Position numbers and translations under genes: made by a program
Shown here: positions 1-5,427 of the stretch, piece by piece
Position numbering within the stretch: the stretch's first letter is position 1
Layout of the letters: the number at the start of each line of letters is the position of its first letter
Assembly: GCA_015654965.1 (NCBI GenBank)
Contig: JAATGD010000171.1
Coordinates: 1 to 5,584, forward strand
Source of the DNA: Hyphomicrobiales bacterium
GTDB lineage: Bacteria; Pseudomonadota; Alphaproteobacteria; Rhizobiales; Rhizobiaceae
Direction of reading: 5' to 3'
Length of the DNA: 5,584 bases
Notes under the pieces: model-generated
Seen by the model: the letters and a program-made list of their open reading frames with translations, nothing else
Told to the model about the DNA's origin: nothing
Databases searched by the model: none

Positions 1-119
1 ACTTCCGTCACGCCTATCGACCGGATCGCTTCCGCCATCGATTTTCCCTGCGCATTCAGCACGTCAACCTGACGAAGCTTCGTGACGATCTCTTCTGCCT
101 TGTGTCTTTTCCCTGCCAT
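1..119 (-). CDS. IS3-family transposase OrfA, N-terminal fragment (cut by window edge)
   Basis: OrfA is the DNA-binding first frame of IS3-type transposases; a -1 frameshift normally fuses it to the OrfB DDE integrase domain. The visible 39 residues begin MAGKRHKAEEIVTKLRQVDV and continue with a helix-rich segment ending in AIRSIGVTE. This matches the first helices of the helix-turn-helix typical of this OrfA type (KRHK.EEIV.KLRQVDVL, then IR.IGVTE). The start ATG (117-119 on the minus strand) has a good ribosome binding site, AGAAGGA at 127-133, 7 bases upstream. The gene is truncated only by the window boundary, so whether the transposase is intact cannot be judged. Confidence 0.85.
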   Translation of the reverse strand, partial: MAGKRHKAEEIVTKLRQVDVLNAQGKSMAEAIRSIGVTE

Positions 120-159
120 TTCAATGTCCTTCTGAGGCTCGTAAGCCATACTTCATGAA

Positions 160-183
160 GGATCACTTTCAGGGGGCAGACCA
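160..183. repeat. probable terminal inverted repeat of the IS3-family element
   Basis: Read on the minus strand from 183 inward, the sequence is TGGTCTGCCCCCTGAAAGTG followed by ATCC. A TG terminus, a C-run and a purine-rich continuation are usual for IS3-family ends. The inner limit is arbitrary, because the partner repeat is outside the window and cannot be aligned. Confidence 0.55.
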
Positions 184-200
184 AGATGCCCTTCATATCC

Positions 201-215
201 CAACTTAACAAGTTG
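201..215. repeat. short perfect dyad CAACTT-AAC-AAGTTG
   Basis: Two 6-base arms flank a 3-base centre, about 18 bases outside the inferred IS edge and about 230 bases before the HAD start. It could be a regulator site or a minor hairpin. No U-run follows, so it is not a terminator. No specific regulator is implied, and a dyad this short can occur by chance. Confidence 0.3.
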
Positions 216-352
216 TAATATGAGCGCAGCTATCAACTATTACCGACAGCGTATTGTAGCTTTATGTGGTATTTGTAGATTCATGTCTTCATCACAGGCT
301 TTAATCGACAAAGACACCCCTCCATAATCCTTCCCCATGACCAGACGAAGGC

Positions 353-383
353 TTTACAGGCCAGGCGCAAATAAGACTTATAT
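353..383 (+). promoter_or_regulatory. candidate promoter for the HAD phosphatase gene
   Basis: TTTACA (one mismatch to the sigma-70 -35 consensus) lies at 353-358 and TTATAT at 378-383. The 19-base spacer is longer than ideal. The implied transcript would have a leader of about 55 bases. A second, weaker candidate lies at 254-281. This is pattern matching only. Confidence 0.22.
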
Positions 384-429
384 GCGATAGACGATGATTC
401 CTGCCATTTTGGCACATGACCATGCAAGC

Positions 430-434
430 AAGGA
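430..434 (+). promoter_or_regulatory. ribosome binding site fixing the GTG start of the HAD gene
   Basis: AAGGA lies 9 bases before GTG at 444. With the upstream in-frame stop at 417-419, it makes the GTG the only plausible way to include motif I (D17). Confidence 0.7.
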
Positions 435-443
435 CAATCCGGC

Positions 444-1118
444 GTGACCACCCTTTCCCCGTTTCATAAATCATTCGATGCTTTTCTGTTCGACATGGAT
501 GGCACGATTTTGAGTTCCATTGCCGCGACCGAGCGTGTCTGGGGCGCATGGGCCACACGGCACGGCATCGATGCCGAAACATTTTTGCCGACTATTCATG
601 GCGTGCGCGCCTCCGACACCATCCGCAGGCTCGACCTCGGCCTTGATGTCGAACATGAAGCAAAACTCCTGCTTGAAGCGGAAATGACCGATCTCGATGG
701 CATCCAACCCATCGATGGCGTGGTGGAGTTTCTAACGGCTTTACCCGAGAACCGCTGGGCGATCGTCACCTCCGCTCCGCTGGAACTGGCGCGTCGGCGC
801 ATTGCCGCAGCAGGCCTTCCGATGGCGAAAACCATCGTTTCAGCGGAAGATGTCAGCCACGGCAAGCCAAGCCCGGAATGTTTCGAGCTGGGCGCGCAAA
901 GGCTTGGCTTTGATCCGCATAATTGTCTGGTCTTCGAGGATGCGCCTGCTGGAATCCTTGCCGGTGAAGCCGCAGGCAGCGCTGTCATCGTTGTGACCGC
1001 CACGCATCCGCATTCGCCGCAAACCTCATATAGCAGTATCAACAGCTATCGTGAACTGAGCCTGTCCGTTGCCAAGGATGGCAGGCTCAACCTTGCAGAT
1101 GCGAAAACGGATGCCTGA
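444..1118 (+). CDS. HAD-superfamily sugar-phosphate phosphatase (YfbT/HxpA-like)
   Basis: Predicted cytosolic Mg-dependent phosphatase of the haloacid dehalogenase superfamily, 224 residues. All four motifs are visible: motif I DMDGT with nucleophile D17 and acid/base D19, motif II TS at 109-110, motif III lysine K141 in HGKPSPE, and motif IV ED at 165-166 in FEDAPAGI. A helical C1 cap (about 25-90) contains HGVRASDTIRRL (52-63). Cap sequence and length recall E. coli YfbT/HxpA and the yeast glycerol-3-phosphate/2-deoxyglucose-6-phosphate phosphatases, so small sugar or polyol phosphates are likely substrates; the exact one cannot be read from sequence. The start is GTG: an in-frame stop at 417-419 leaves no earlier start, and AAGGA (430-434) sits 9 bases upstream. 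The gene appears monocistronic and ends 8 bases from the convergent phnM stop. A general HAD phosphatase is the fallback call. Confidence 0.88.
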   Translation: MTTLSPFHKSFDAFLFDMDGTILSSIAATERVWGAWATRHGIDAETFLPTIHGVRASDTIRRLDLGLDVEHEAKLLLEAEMTDLDGIQPIDGVVEFLTALPENRWAIVTSAPLELARRRIAAAGLPMAKTIVSAEDVSHGKPSPECFELGAQRLGFDPHNCLVFEDAPAGILAGEAAGSAVIVVTATHPHSPQTSYSSINSYRELSLSVAKDGRLNLADAKTDA

Positions 1119-1126
1119 ACGCTTGG

Positions 1127-2266
1127 TCAGATAACCCGTTGCCCTTCGCGCCATACGGTGCGGATGATCGGGACATGATCGGCCATCTGCACGCGCACCA
1201 GATCGGCACGCTTGCCAGTCACGATCTCACCGCGATCCGCCAGCCCGACCGCTTGCGCCGGATTGAGCGACACCAGCCGGATGGCATCGGGCAGCGACAC
1301 ATCATCGAGCACGTCGGCCAGAAAAAAGGCCGACTGCATCATGCTGGCAGGGATATAGTCGGATGAGATGATGTCGAGATACCCTGCTTCAACAAGGTCA
1401 CGGGCGGAAACATTGCCGGAATGCGAGCCGCCGCGCACCACATTCGGCGCGCCCATCAGCACCGACATGCCCGCCTCACGTGAGGCTTTGGCTGCGGCCT
1501 GCGTGGTGGGAAATTCGGCCACGCGGATGCCTTGCGCATGGGCTTCCGCCACATGTTCCACCGTCGCATCATCATGACTTGCGAGCACAATGCCGCGTTC
1601 ATGGCAGAGAGATGCAATGGCGGTGCGGTGCTTGTCGGCATATTGCTTTGACTGGCCGATGCGGCGCTCGCAATAGAGGCGAAACTCCTCTTCCGACAGC
1701 TTGTTCTTGCCGAGAAAATAGACCTTGTAGGCATCGAGATTGGTGAACTGGCGTTGCCCCGGCGCATGATCCATCAGCGACACCAATCTGACCAGCGGTT
1801 GCGTGCCGAAACGCTCAAAACCCGCAAGGCAATCAGGAGCCGAGACTTCGCAACGCATATGCAGGAAATGATCGGCGCGCAACCGTCCCGCCTTGCGGCC
1901 TTCGGCAATGGCGTTCGATAATTTCAGCATGTCGTCGATATCGGTCGGCGCATCATCATCAAGCCCGATGCGCAGGGCATCGAAAACGGTGGTGATACCG
2001 GATGCGGCGATCTGCGCGTCATGCGCCTGCACGGCGGCAATCGGGTTCCAGCGCACTTTGGGGCGCGGCGCATAATGTCCTTCCAGATGGTCGGTGTGCA
2101 ACTCGACCAGTCCCGGTGTCAGGAAATTACCGTCCATATCCTCGCCAACGGCAGAAGTCCCGCTGGAAATATCGGCTATTTTTCCGTCGATAATCCTGAC
2201 TGCGCCTTCAATCACTTCGTCGGCAAGGACAATGCGCGCATTGCGCAAGATGGTTTCAGTCGTCAT
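1127..2266 (-). CDS. phnM: alpha-D-ribose 1-methylphosphonate 5-triphosphate diphosphatase
   Basis: PhnM is an amidohydrolase-superfamily enzyme of the carbon-phosphorus lyase pathway. It removes pyrophosphate from ribose-1-phosphonate 5-triphosphate, giving the 5-phosphate substrate of PhnJ. The 379 residues match the usual family length. Family features seen: the N-terminal beta-sandwich strand region ending in FLTPGLVELHTDHLEGHYAP (48-67, the metal-site HTDxLE signature with H57), H136 in HMRCE, MDHAPGQRQF (165-174), the ASHDDAT segment (229-235, H231), and the late aspartate in ISSDYIPASMMQ (D303), which is the metal/catalytic Asp in this superfamily. It lies 3 bases after the DUF1045 stop, so the two are almost certainly co-transcribed and perhaps translationally coupled. 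An AGGAAGA site (2276-2282) is embedded in the end of DUF1045. No other C-P lyase genes are in the window. Confidence 0.93.
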   Translation of the reverse strand: MTTETILRNARIVLADEVIEGAVRIIDGKIADISSGTSAVGEDMDGNFLTPGLVELHTDHLEGHYAPRPKVRWNPIAAVQAHDAQIAASGITTVFDALRIGLDDDAPTDIDDMLKLSNAIAEGRKAGRLRADHFLHMRCEVSAPDCLAGFERFGTQPLVRLVSLMDHAPGQRQFTNLDAYKVYFLGKNKLSEEEFRLYCERRIGQSKQYADKHRTAIASLCHERGIVLASHDDATVEHVAEAHAQGIRVAEFPTTQAAAKASREAGMSVLMGAPNVVRGGSHSGNVSARDLVEAGYLDIISSDYIPASMMQSAFFLADVLDDVSLPDAIRLVSLNPAQAVGLADRGEIVTGKRADLVRVQMADHVPIIRTVWREGQRVI

Positions 2267-2269
2267 GGC

Positions 2270-2998
2270 TCACGGTCTTCCTACAGGTCGCTTGGACCGT
2301 ATTTTCTTTTCGCCGCCGGTCAGCGGATGCAGCGAATGGATTTCAAAAGGTGCGACTTTTTCCGGCTCCACGAACAGGGCAAGATTGGCGATCTCCACGC
2401 AATCGTCAAGCAAGGGCGAGAAAAACGCGTCAAGCCTGCGTTCAATACGCGCGCGGTCCTTTTCCTCGACAGGCCCGGTCAGGGTCATATGGAAGCGAAA
2501 CTCTTCAAACACATAAGGATAGCCCCAGCGCTCCAGATTATGACGCTCCGCCTTGCTCAAACGTTCAGGGCGACGGCGTGCGATTTCAGCATCCGATAAC
2601 GGTGCACGAAAGCGATCAAACGCCACCACGACATCATTGGCCAACTGGTTGAGTTCCGCCACCGGCTCTTCCGGCACCAGCGCGAAAAAAGGCCCGATAC
2701 CCTTGAGCACAAGGCGTGGAATGGTGACGGGATGTGCGGCGGAGGTAAAATGCATCAGTGCCGAGAGAAGATCGCTTTCAGTCAACTCGTCCCTGAGGCG
2801 GAACGGCGCTTTCATCGTGGCATGAAAGCCGTAACGACGCGGTTCTTGGGTCAAGTTGGCGATTTCTTCGGGGGCGATCGAACCTATCGCCGGAATTTTG
2901 ACCGCTTCGCCGCTAAATGCACTGCGTCCCAGCCAGTTGGCTGCAACTTTCAAAAGCGCATCGCTCGACGGCGGCGTGTAATAAATCGCATAGCGCAT
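2270..2998 (-). CDS. DUF1045 phosphonate-metabolism protein, 2H phosphoesterase-like
   Basis: The 242 residues begin MRYAIYYTPP, the typical opening of the DUF1045 / 'putative phosphonate metabolism protein' family found beside C-P lyase genes. Two H-x-T motifs are visible, H59-A-T61 in YGFHATMKAPF and H170-M-T172 in FRFHMTLTGPV. This paired arrangement defines the 2H phosphoesterase fold, whose members open cyclic phosphodiesters or cleave related bonds. The C-terminal segment after about 215 is basic (KKIRSKRPVGRP). An in-frame start 25 codons further upstream (3071-3073) was rejected: residues before MRYAIYY do not look like the family, and GGGG at 3007-3010 sits 8 bases before this ATG. 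It forms a two-gene unit with phnM and is probably cytosolic. Its reaction is not established; processing of a cyclic ribose phosphate is inference. Confidence 0.87.
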   Translation of the reverse strand: MRYAIYYTPPSSDALLKVAANWLGRSAFSGEAVKIPAIGSIAPEEIANLTQEPRRYGFHATMKAPFRLRDELTESDLLSALMHFTSAAHPVTIPRLVLKGIGPFFALVPEEPVAELNQLANDVVVAFDRFRAPLSDAEIARRRPERLSKAERHNLERWGYPYVFEEFRFHMTLTGPVEEKDRARIERRLDAFFSPLLDDCVEIANLALFVEPEKVAPFEIHSLHPLTGGEKKIRSKRPVGRP

Positions 2999-3085
2999 CG
3001 TAAAATCCCCGATTCCAAAAGCCTTGCATCGGCGCTGCCATCCACACTGACGCCGCAGAAATTGATTTGCCACTTATGCCGGCTA

Positions 3086-3122
3086 CCGCTTGCGCGGCTC
3101 GGTCGTCTGCCGCTTGCACGGC
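3086..3122. repeat. two copies of CCGCTTGC(G/A)CGGC at 24-base spacing
   Basis: The 13-base units at 3086-3098 and 3110-3122 differ at one position. Each is itself a partial dyad: the second reads GCCG-CTTGCA-CGGC. GCCGGC palindromes bracket the pair (3078-3083 and 3121-3126). Starts 24 bases apart would place both on roughly the same face of the helix, as expected for a paired operator. A simple tandem duplication is the alternative. Confidence 0.5.
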
Positions 3123-3141
3123 CGGCGGAGCGTTACATCAG

Positions 3142-3176
3142 GAATGTGGCAAGTCGATAAAGACTTGATGACATTC
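3142..3176. repeat. interrupted dyad GAATGT-N2-CAAGTC-N6-GACTTG-N3-ACATTC
   Basis: Twelve bases on each side pair perfectly, in two blocks: 3142-3147 with 3171-3176, and 3150-3155 with 3162-3167. The inner spacers differ by one base. No U-run follows in either direction, so an operator is likelier than a terminator, but a transcript hairpin is also possible. Confidence 0.5.
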
Positions 3177-3196
3177 AACAGCGATCTCACCCTTTA

Positions 3197-3240
3197 TGCG
3201 CCAACAAAGCATTTTCCATTGCGCCAAATTGGTATAGGCG
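3197..3240 (+). promoter_or_regulatory. candidate kdgK operator: TGCGCCAA direct repeat and CCAAATTGG dyad
   Basis: TGCGCCAA occurs at 3197-3204 and again at 3220-3227. The second copy runs into CCAAATTGG (3224-3232) and is enclosed by CGCC (3222-3225) and GGCG (3237-3240). TTGGTATA at 3229-3236 resembles half of the TTGGTATACCAA-type sites known for some GntR/FadR-family sugar-acid regulators. That is a resemblance only. Its position 30 to 70 bases before the kdgK start suits repression or activation of that gene. Confidence 0.35.
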
Positions 3241-3255
3241 TCGAATATTGCAAGT

Positions 3256-3261
3256 GAGGAG
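3256..3261 (+). promoter_or_regulatory. strong ribosome binding site of kdgK
   Basis: GAGGAG lies 6 bases before the ATG at 3268. It selects this start, which also gives the family-typical N-terminus ending in the sugar-binding FAGDTLN motif. Confidence 0.75.
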
Positions 3262-3267
3262 ATCAAT

Positions 3268-4197
3268 ATGAGCGGCTTTGCATCCATCGGGGAATGCATG
3301 ATCGAACTTTCGGGTGAAAATGGCGATCAATCCGGCAATCAGTGGCGCATGGGCTTCGCAGGCGATACGCTCAACACCGCATGGTATGTGCGCGCCCTCA
3401 CCGAGCAAAATTTCCCCGTGGATTATATAACCGCCTTTGGCGAGGATGACTTCTCGCAGAAACAACGACAATTCCTGACCGCCAACGGTATCGGTATTGG
3501 CCATAGCCCTATCATTGCCGGTCTTCATCCGGGACTTTACGCCATCACGCTTGATGGTGCCGAACGCTCCTTCACCTATTGGCGCAGCGAATCCGCCGCC
3601 CGTCATCTGGCAAGCGACCACAAGGCTTTGCAACAGAGCCTTGCAGGACGCGATATCATTTATTTTTCAGGCATCACGCTTGCCATTATCTGGCCCGAAC
3701 ATCGCACGACATTTTTCGATATGTTGGACGAATGCCGTCAAAACGGGGCGCGCATTGCGTTCGATCCGAATTTCCGTGCAAAGCTCTGGCCCGATCATGC
3801 GCTTGCAAAAGACCTGATCCGCCAGGCCATGCGGCTTTGCGATATCGCCTTGCCAACCTTTCCCGATGAGCAGGCACTCTTTGGCGATCAGGATATGGAC
3901 GCCTGTGCTGCACGAATTGCAGAACTGGGTGTCGGGGAAATCGTCGTCAAGGACGGCACAGAACCTGCCTTGATCGTTAAGGACGGTGAGCGCACACGCG
4001 TTGCGGCGGTCAAGGCCCATGCGGTCGATACCACCGGCGCGGGCGACAGTTTTAACGGCAGCTATCTTGCAGCCCGCTTGGCGAGTCTTTCACCGATTGA
4101 TGCGGCAGGCAAGGCCCATGCCGTTGCCGCCCGCGTGGTTGAGACACGTGGCGCGCTTACACCCATGGAAGCAGCGCGCAAATCCTATACCGGATAA
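3268..4197 (+). CDS. kdgK: 2-dehydro-3-deoxygluconokinase (KDG kinase), PfkB family
   Basis: Cytosolic ribokinase/PfkB-family kinase. It phosphorylates 2-keto-3-deoxygluconate with ATP to KDPG, feeding the Entner-Doudoroff aldolase step during use of hexuronates, pectin products or gluconate-type sugars. The 309 residues are the normal family length. Motifs seen: the N-terminal substrate motif FAGDTLNTA (30-38); the KDG-kinase signature TYWRSESAAR (103-112), whose Arg/Tyr residues contact the carboxylate; FDPNFRAKLW (165-174); and the PfkB C-terminal signature DTTGAGDSFNG (254-264) with catalytic base D260 and anion hole GAGD. The gene stands alone on its strand, behind a repeat-rich control region. 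Its TAA directly abuts the galM stop with no base between. Another PfkB sugar kinase is possible, but the YWRSESAAR motif favours KDG. Confidence 0.9.
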   Translation: MSGFASIGECMIELSGENGDQSGNQWRMGFAGDTLNTAWYVRALTEQNFPVDYITAFGEDDFSQKQRQFLTANGIGIGHSPIIAGLHPGLYAITLDGAERSFTYWRSESAARHLASDHKALQQSLAGRDIIYFSGITLAIIWPEHRTTFFDMLDECRQNGARIAFDPNFRAKLWPDHALAKDLIRQAMRLCDIALPTFPDEQALFGDQDMDACAARIAELGVGEIVVKDGTEPALIVKDGERTRVAAVKAHAVDTTGAGDSFNGSYLAARLASLSPIDAAGKAHAVAARVVETRGALTPMEAARKSYTG

Positions 4198-5214
4198 TCA
4201 TGCCCGCGTGAAAGCAAAGCGGCTTTCCTGACCATAAATTTCGCCCGGACGCAGGATAGCCTGCGGGAAATAGGAATATTCGAGCGAGCCGGGCCAGATT
4301 TGCGGCTCCAGACAAAAGCCCGCATGATTGCCATAGGGTTTGCCGATCAGGCCGATGCAATCATTAGCCATGGTGTTACCGGCATAGAACTGTACGCCTG
4401 TCTCGGTTGTCGAAACATCAAGCCTGATCCCCGAACGCGCCGCCTTCACAGAAGCGCAGGCGCGCAATGGCCTGCGTGTAGCCGATAGGCAGAAATTGCT
4501 TTCATATTCGAGTTGGCCGCCATCCTGCTGATAGCGGATCGGGCGATAATCGCGAAAATCATAAGGCGTATCGCGCACTGGCAGGATGCGTCCGTCAGGA
4601 ATGAGCGCCTCGTCCACCGGCATATAGGCATCGGCCATGATTTTCAGTTGATGGTCGAGAATATCGCCCTCGCCGCCATCATCGAGATTGAAATAGCTGT
4701 GATGCAGCAGATTGCAGATGGTCGGCTTGTCGGTGACAGCTTCCAGCCGCACGATCAGCGCACCGCTATCAATGAGCATATAGGTGCAACTGACCTTGAG
4801 ATTGCCGGGAAACCCCATTTCGCCATCTGCGGCCACCGTTGCGAGCGTGACATAATCGGAGCCGCTACTGGTTATGTTCCAGACGCGCTTGCCAAGCCCG
4901 TGGCTTCCGCCATGCAGGTTATGGCGACCGAGATAATTGGCCTCGACTTCATAGGTCTTGCCATCGAGCACAAAATGCGCATCGCGAATACGATTAGCGG
5001 AGCGTCCGGCAATCGCCCCCAGATGCGGGGAGTGCGCCGGATAATCGTCAAAATCGCGATAGCCGATCACAAGTGGAGGTTCGTGACCTGTCATGCGCAG
5101 ATCCTGAATGACCGCGCCCCAGGTAATGACCTTGGCCGTCAACGGACCATTGGCAAGGGTTAACCGATGAACCGGCTGGCCATCCGGCGCAAATCCAAAA
5201 ATTTCTGCGGTCAC
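4198..5214 (-). CDS. galM: aldose 1-epimerase (galactose mutarotase)
   Basis: Catalyses interconversion of alpha and beta anomers of aldoses such as glucose and galactose. The 338 residues form the expected beta-supersandwich enzyme length. Family motifs: GAIAGRSANRI (66-76), HNLHGGSHGLGKRVWNI (98-114), the catalytic acid H172 in LLHHSYFNL (169-177), TTETGVQFYAGN, and the catalytic base E303 in CLEPQIWPGS. No signal peptide is seen, so it is cytosolic. The start is GTG (5212-5214), with GGGAGG (5222-5227) 7 bases upstream. The segment around LSATRRPLRACASVKAARSG is supported by only weak recollection of the family but stays in frame. It converges on kdgK without a gap and is divergent from the GH108 gene. 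The specific sugar cannot be read from sequence. Confidence 0.9.
   Translation of the reverse strand: MTAEIFGFAPDGQPVHRLTLANGPLTAKVITWGAVIQDLRMTGHEPPLVIGYRDFDDYPAHSPHLGAIAGRSANRIRDAHFVLDGKTYEVEANYLGRHNLHGGSHGLGKRVWNITSSGSDYVTLATVAADGEMGFPGNLKVSCTYMLIDSGALIVRLEAVTDKPTICNLLHHSYFNLDDGGEGDILDHQLKIMADAYMPVDEALIPDGRILPVRDTPYDFRDYRPIRYQQDGGQLEYESNFCLSATRRPLRACASVKAARSGIRLDVSTTETGVQFYAGNTMANDCIGLIGKPYGNHAGFCLEPQIWPGSLEYSYFPQAILRPGEIYGQESRFAFTRA
4210..4227 (+). terminator. weak hairpin 13 bases after the kdgK stop
   Basis: GAAAGC (4210-4215) and GCTTTC (4222-4227) form a 6-base stem with a 6-base loop inside the 3' end of galM. It could slow or protect the kdgK transcript. It is short and has no following U-run, so it does not meet the usual intrinsic-terminator standard. 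Confidence 0.25.
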
Positions 5215-5427
5215 CTTGCCGCCTCCCGGAAAAATCGAATAATCTTTGCGCCATCAAGCAACAGCAGAGAGGTGGACGCAAGGGGCTTTTGCATGACAGG
5301 CGGAATTTATCCGTTCCTGCATCCTTCCAAGCAGAAACGACAGTATACACTTGCCCATGGCCGAGTAGAATTTTTATAAGCGATTCAATTATTTTTATTT
5401 TAAAAAATTATATTTCAGAGGAACTCC
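5215..5427. promoter_or_regulatory. divergent region between galM and the GH108 gene
   Basis: These 213 bases carry the promoters of two divergent genes. The part next to GH108 (5369-5415) is more than 90 percent A+T, unlike everything else in the window. For GH108, TTGCCC (5351-5356) and TATAAG (5375-5380) with an 18-base spacer form a reasonable sigma-70-type promoter. No clear promoter was found for galM. No gene is supported here. Confidence 0.45.
5351..5380 (+). promoter_or_regulatory. candidate promoter of the GH108 gene
   Basis: TTGCCC as -35 and TATAAG as -10 are separated by 18 bases. An A+T-rich leader follows, then AGAGGA (5417-5422), 5 bases before the ATG. The implied 5' untranslated region is about 40 bases. 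Confidence 0.35.

Larger units (their letters stand above)
1..183 (-). mobile_element. IS3-family insertion sequence, 5' end only (runs off the left edge)
   Basis: This is the upstream end of an insertion sequence whose transposase reads leftward, out of the window. It is recognised by an OrfA N-terminus of IS3 type at 1-119 and, about 40 bases outside it, a sequence on the minus strand that starts 5'-TGGTCTGCCCCC (revcomp of 172-183). This fits the TG start and C-run of many IS3-family terminal repeats. The outer boundary at 183 is inferred from that pattern and could be off by one or two bases. The other end, the frameshifted OrfB and the target duplication lie outside the window. The subgroup is tentatively IS407-like. 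The element points away from the HAD gene, whose start lies about 260 bases from its edge. Confidence 0.72.
184..443. other. intergenic region between IS end and HAD gene
   Basis: No coding sequence is supported in these 260 bases. They are more A+T rich than the neighbouring genes. They hold a short perfect dyad (201-215) and two weak promoter-like arrangements for the rightward HAD gene: TTGTAG (254-259) with TAGATT (276-281), 16-base spacer, and TTTACA (353-358) with TTATAT (378-383), 19-base spacer. Neither is strong. Tiny ORFs at 337-390 and 416-469 lack ribosome binding sites or family resemblance. Confidence 0.6.
2999..3267. promoter_or_regulatory. divergent control region between DUF1045-phnM and kdgK
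   Basis: These 269 bases must carry the promoters of both divergent units. They contain three repeat or dyad structures: two copies of CCGCTTGC(G/A)CGGC 24 bases apart (3086-3122), a long interrupted dyad (3142-3176), and two copies of TGCGCCAA 23 bases apart (3197-3227). The last pair lies within 75 bases of the kdgK start and the first is nearest to DUF1045. No convincing -35/-10 pair was found on either strand. Gene order suggests separate regulators for phosphonate and hexuronate or pectin catabolism, but none can be named. Confidence 0.5.

Noticed and set aside
416..469. 17-codon ORF overlapping the HAD start, as a possible leader peptide
   Set aside because: It has no ribosome binding site and no regulatory codon run or attenuator hairpin; the overlap is most simply chance.
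596..1042. 148-codon minus-strand open frame opposite the HAD gene
   Set aside because: It is a shadow frame; the HAD gene on the plus strand has all four catalytic motifs.
1115..1130. CTGA/TCAG mini-dyad at the HAD-phnM convergent junction, as a bidirectional terminator
   Set aside because: The 4-base stem is too short and there is no T-run on either side.
2999..3073. 25-codon N-terminal extension of the DUF1045 protein from the ATG at 3071-3073
   Set aside because: The added residues do not resemble the family, whose proteins start with MRYAIY-like sequence, and a ribosome-binding-like GGGG sits before the internal ATG at 2998.
2732..3160. Plus-strand open frame with an RLPLAR peptide repeat
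   Set aside because: It is antisense to DUF1045 over much of its length, has no ribosome binding site or recognisable domain, and its repeat is explained by the 24-base DNA repeat in the control region.
4455..4476. 7-base perfect hairpin CGCAGGC/GCCTGCG within galM
   Set aside because: It lies in the middle of a continuous coding frame without a U-run and is within what GC-rich coding sequence produces by chance.
4513..5163. 216-codon plus-strand open frame opposite galM
   Set aside because: It is a shadow of the intact, motif-complete aldose 1-epimerase and shows no domain of its own.
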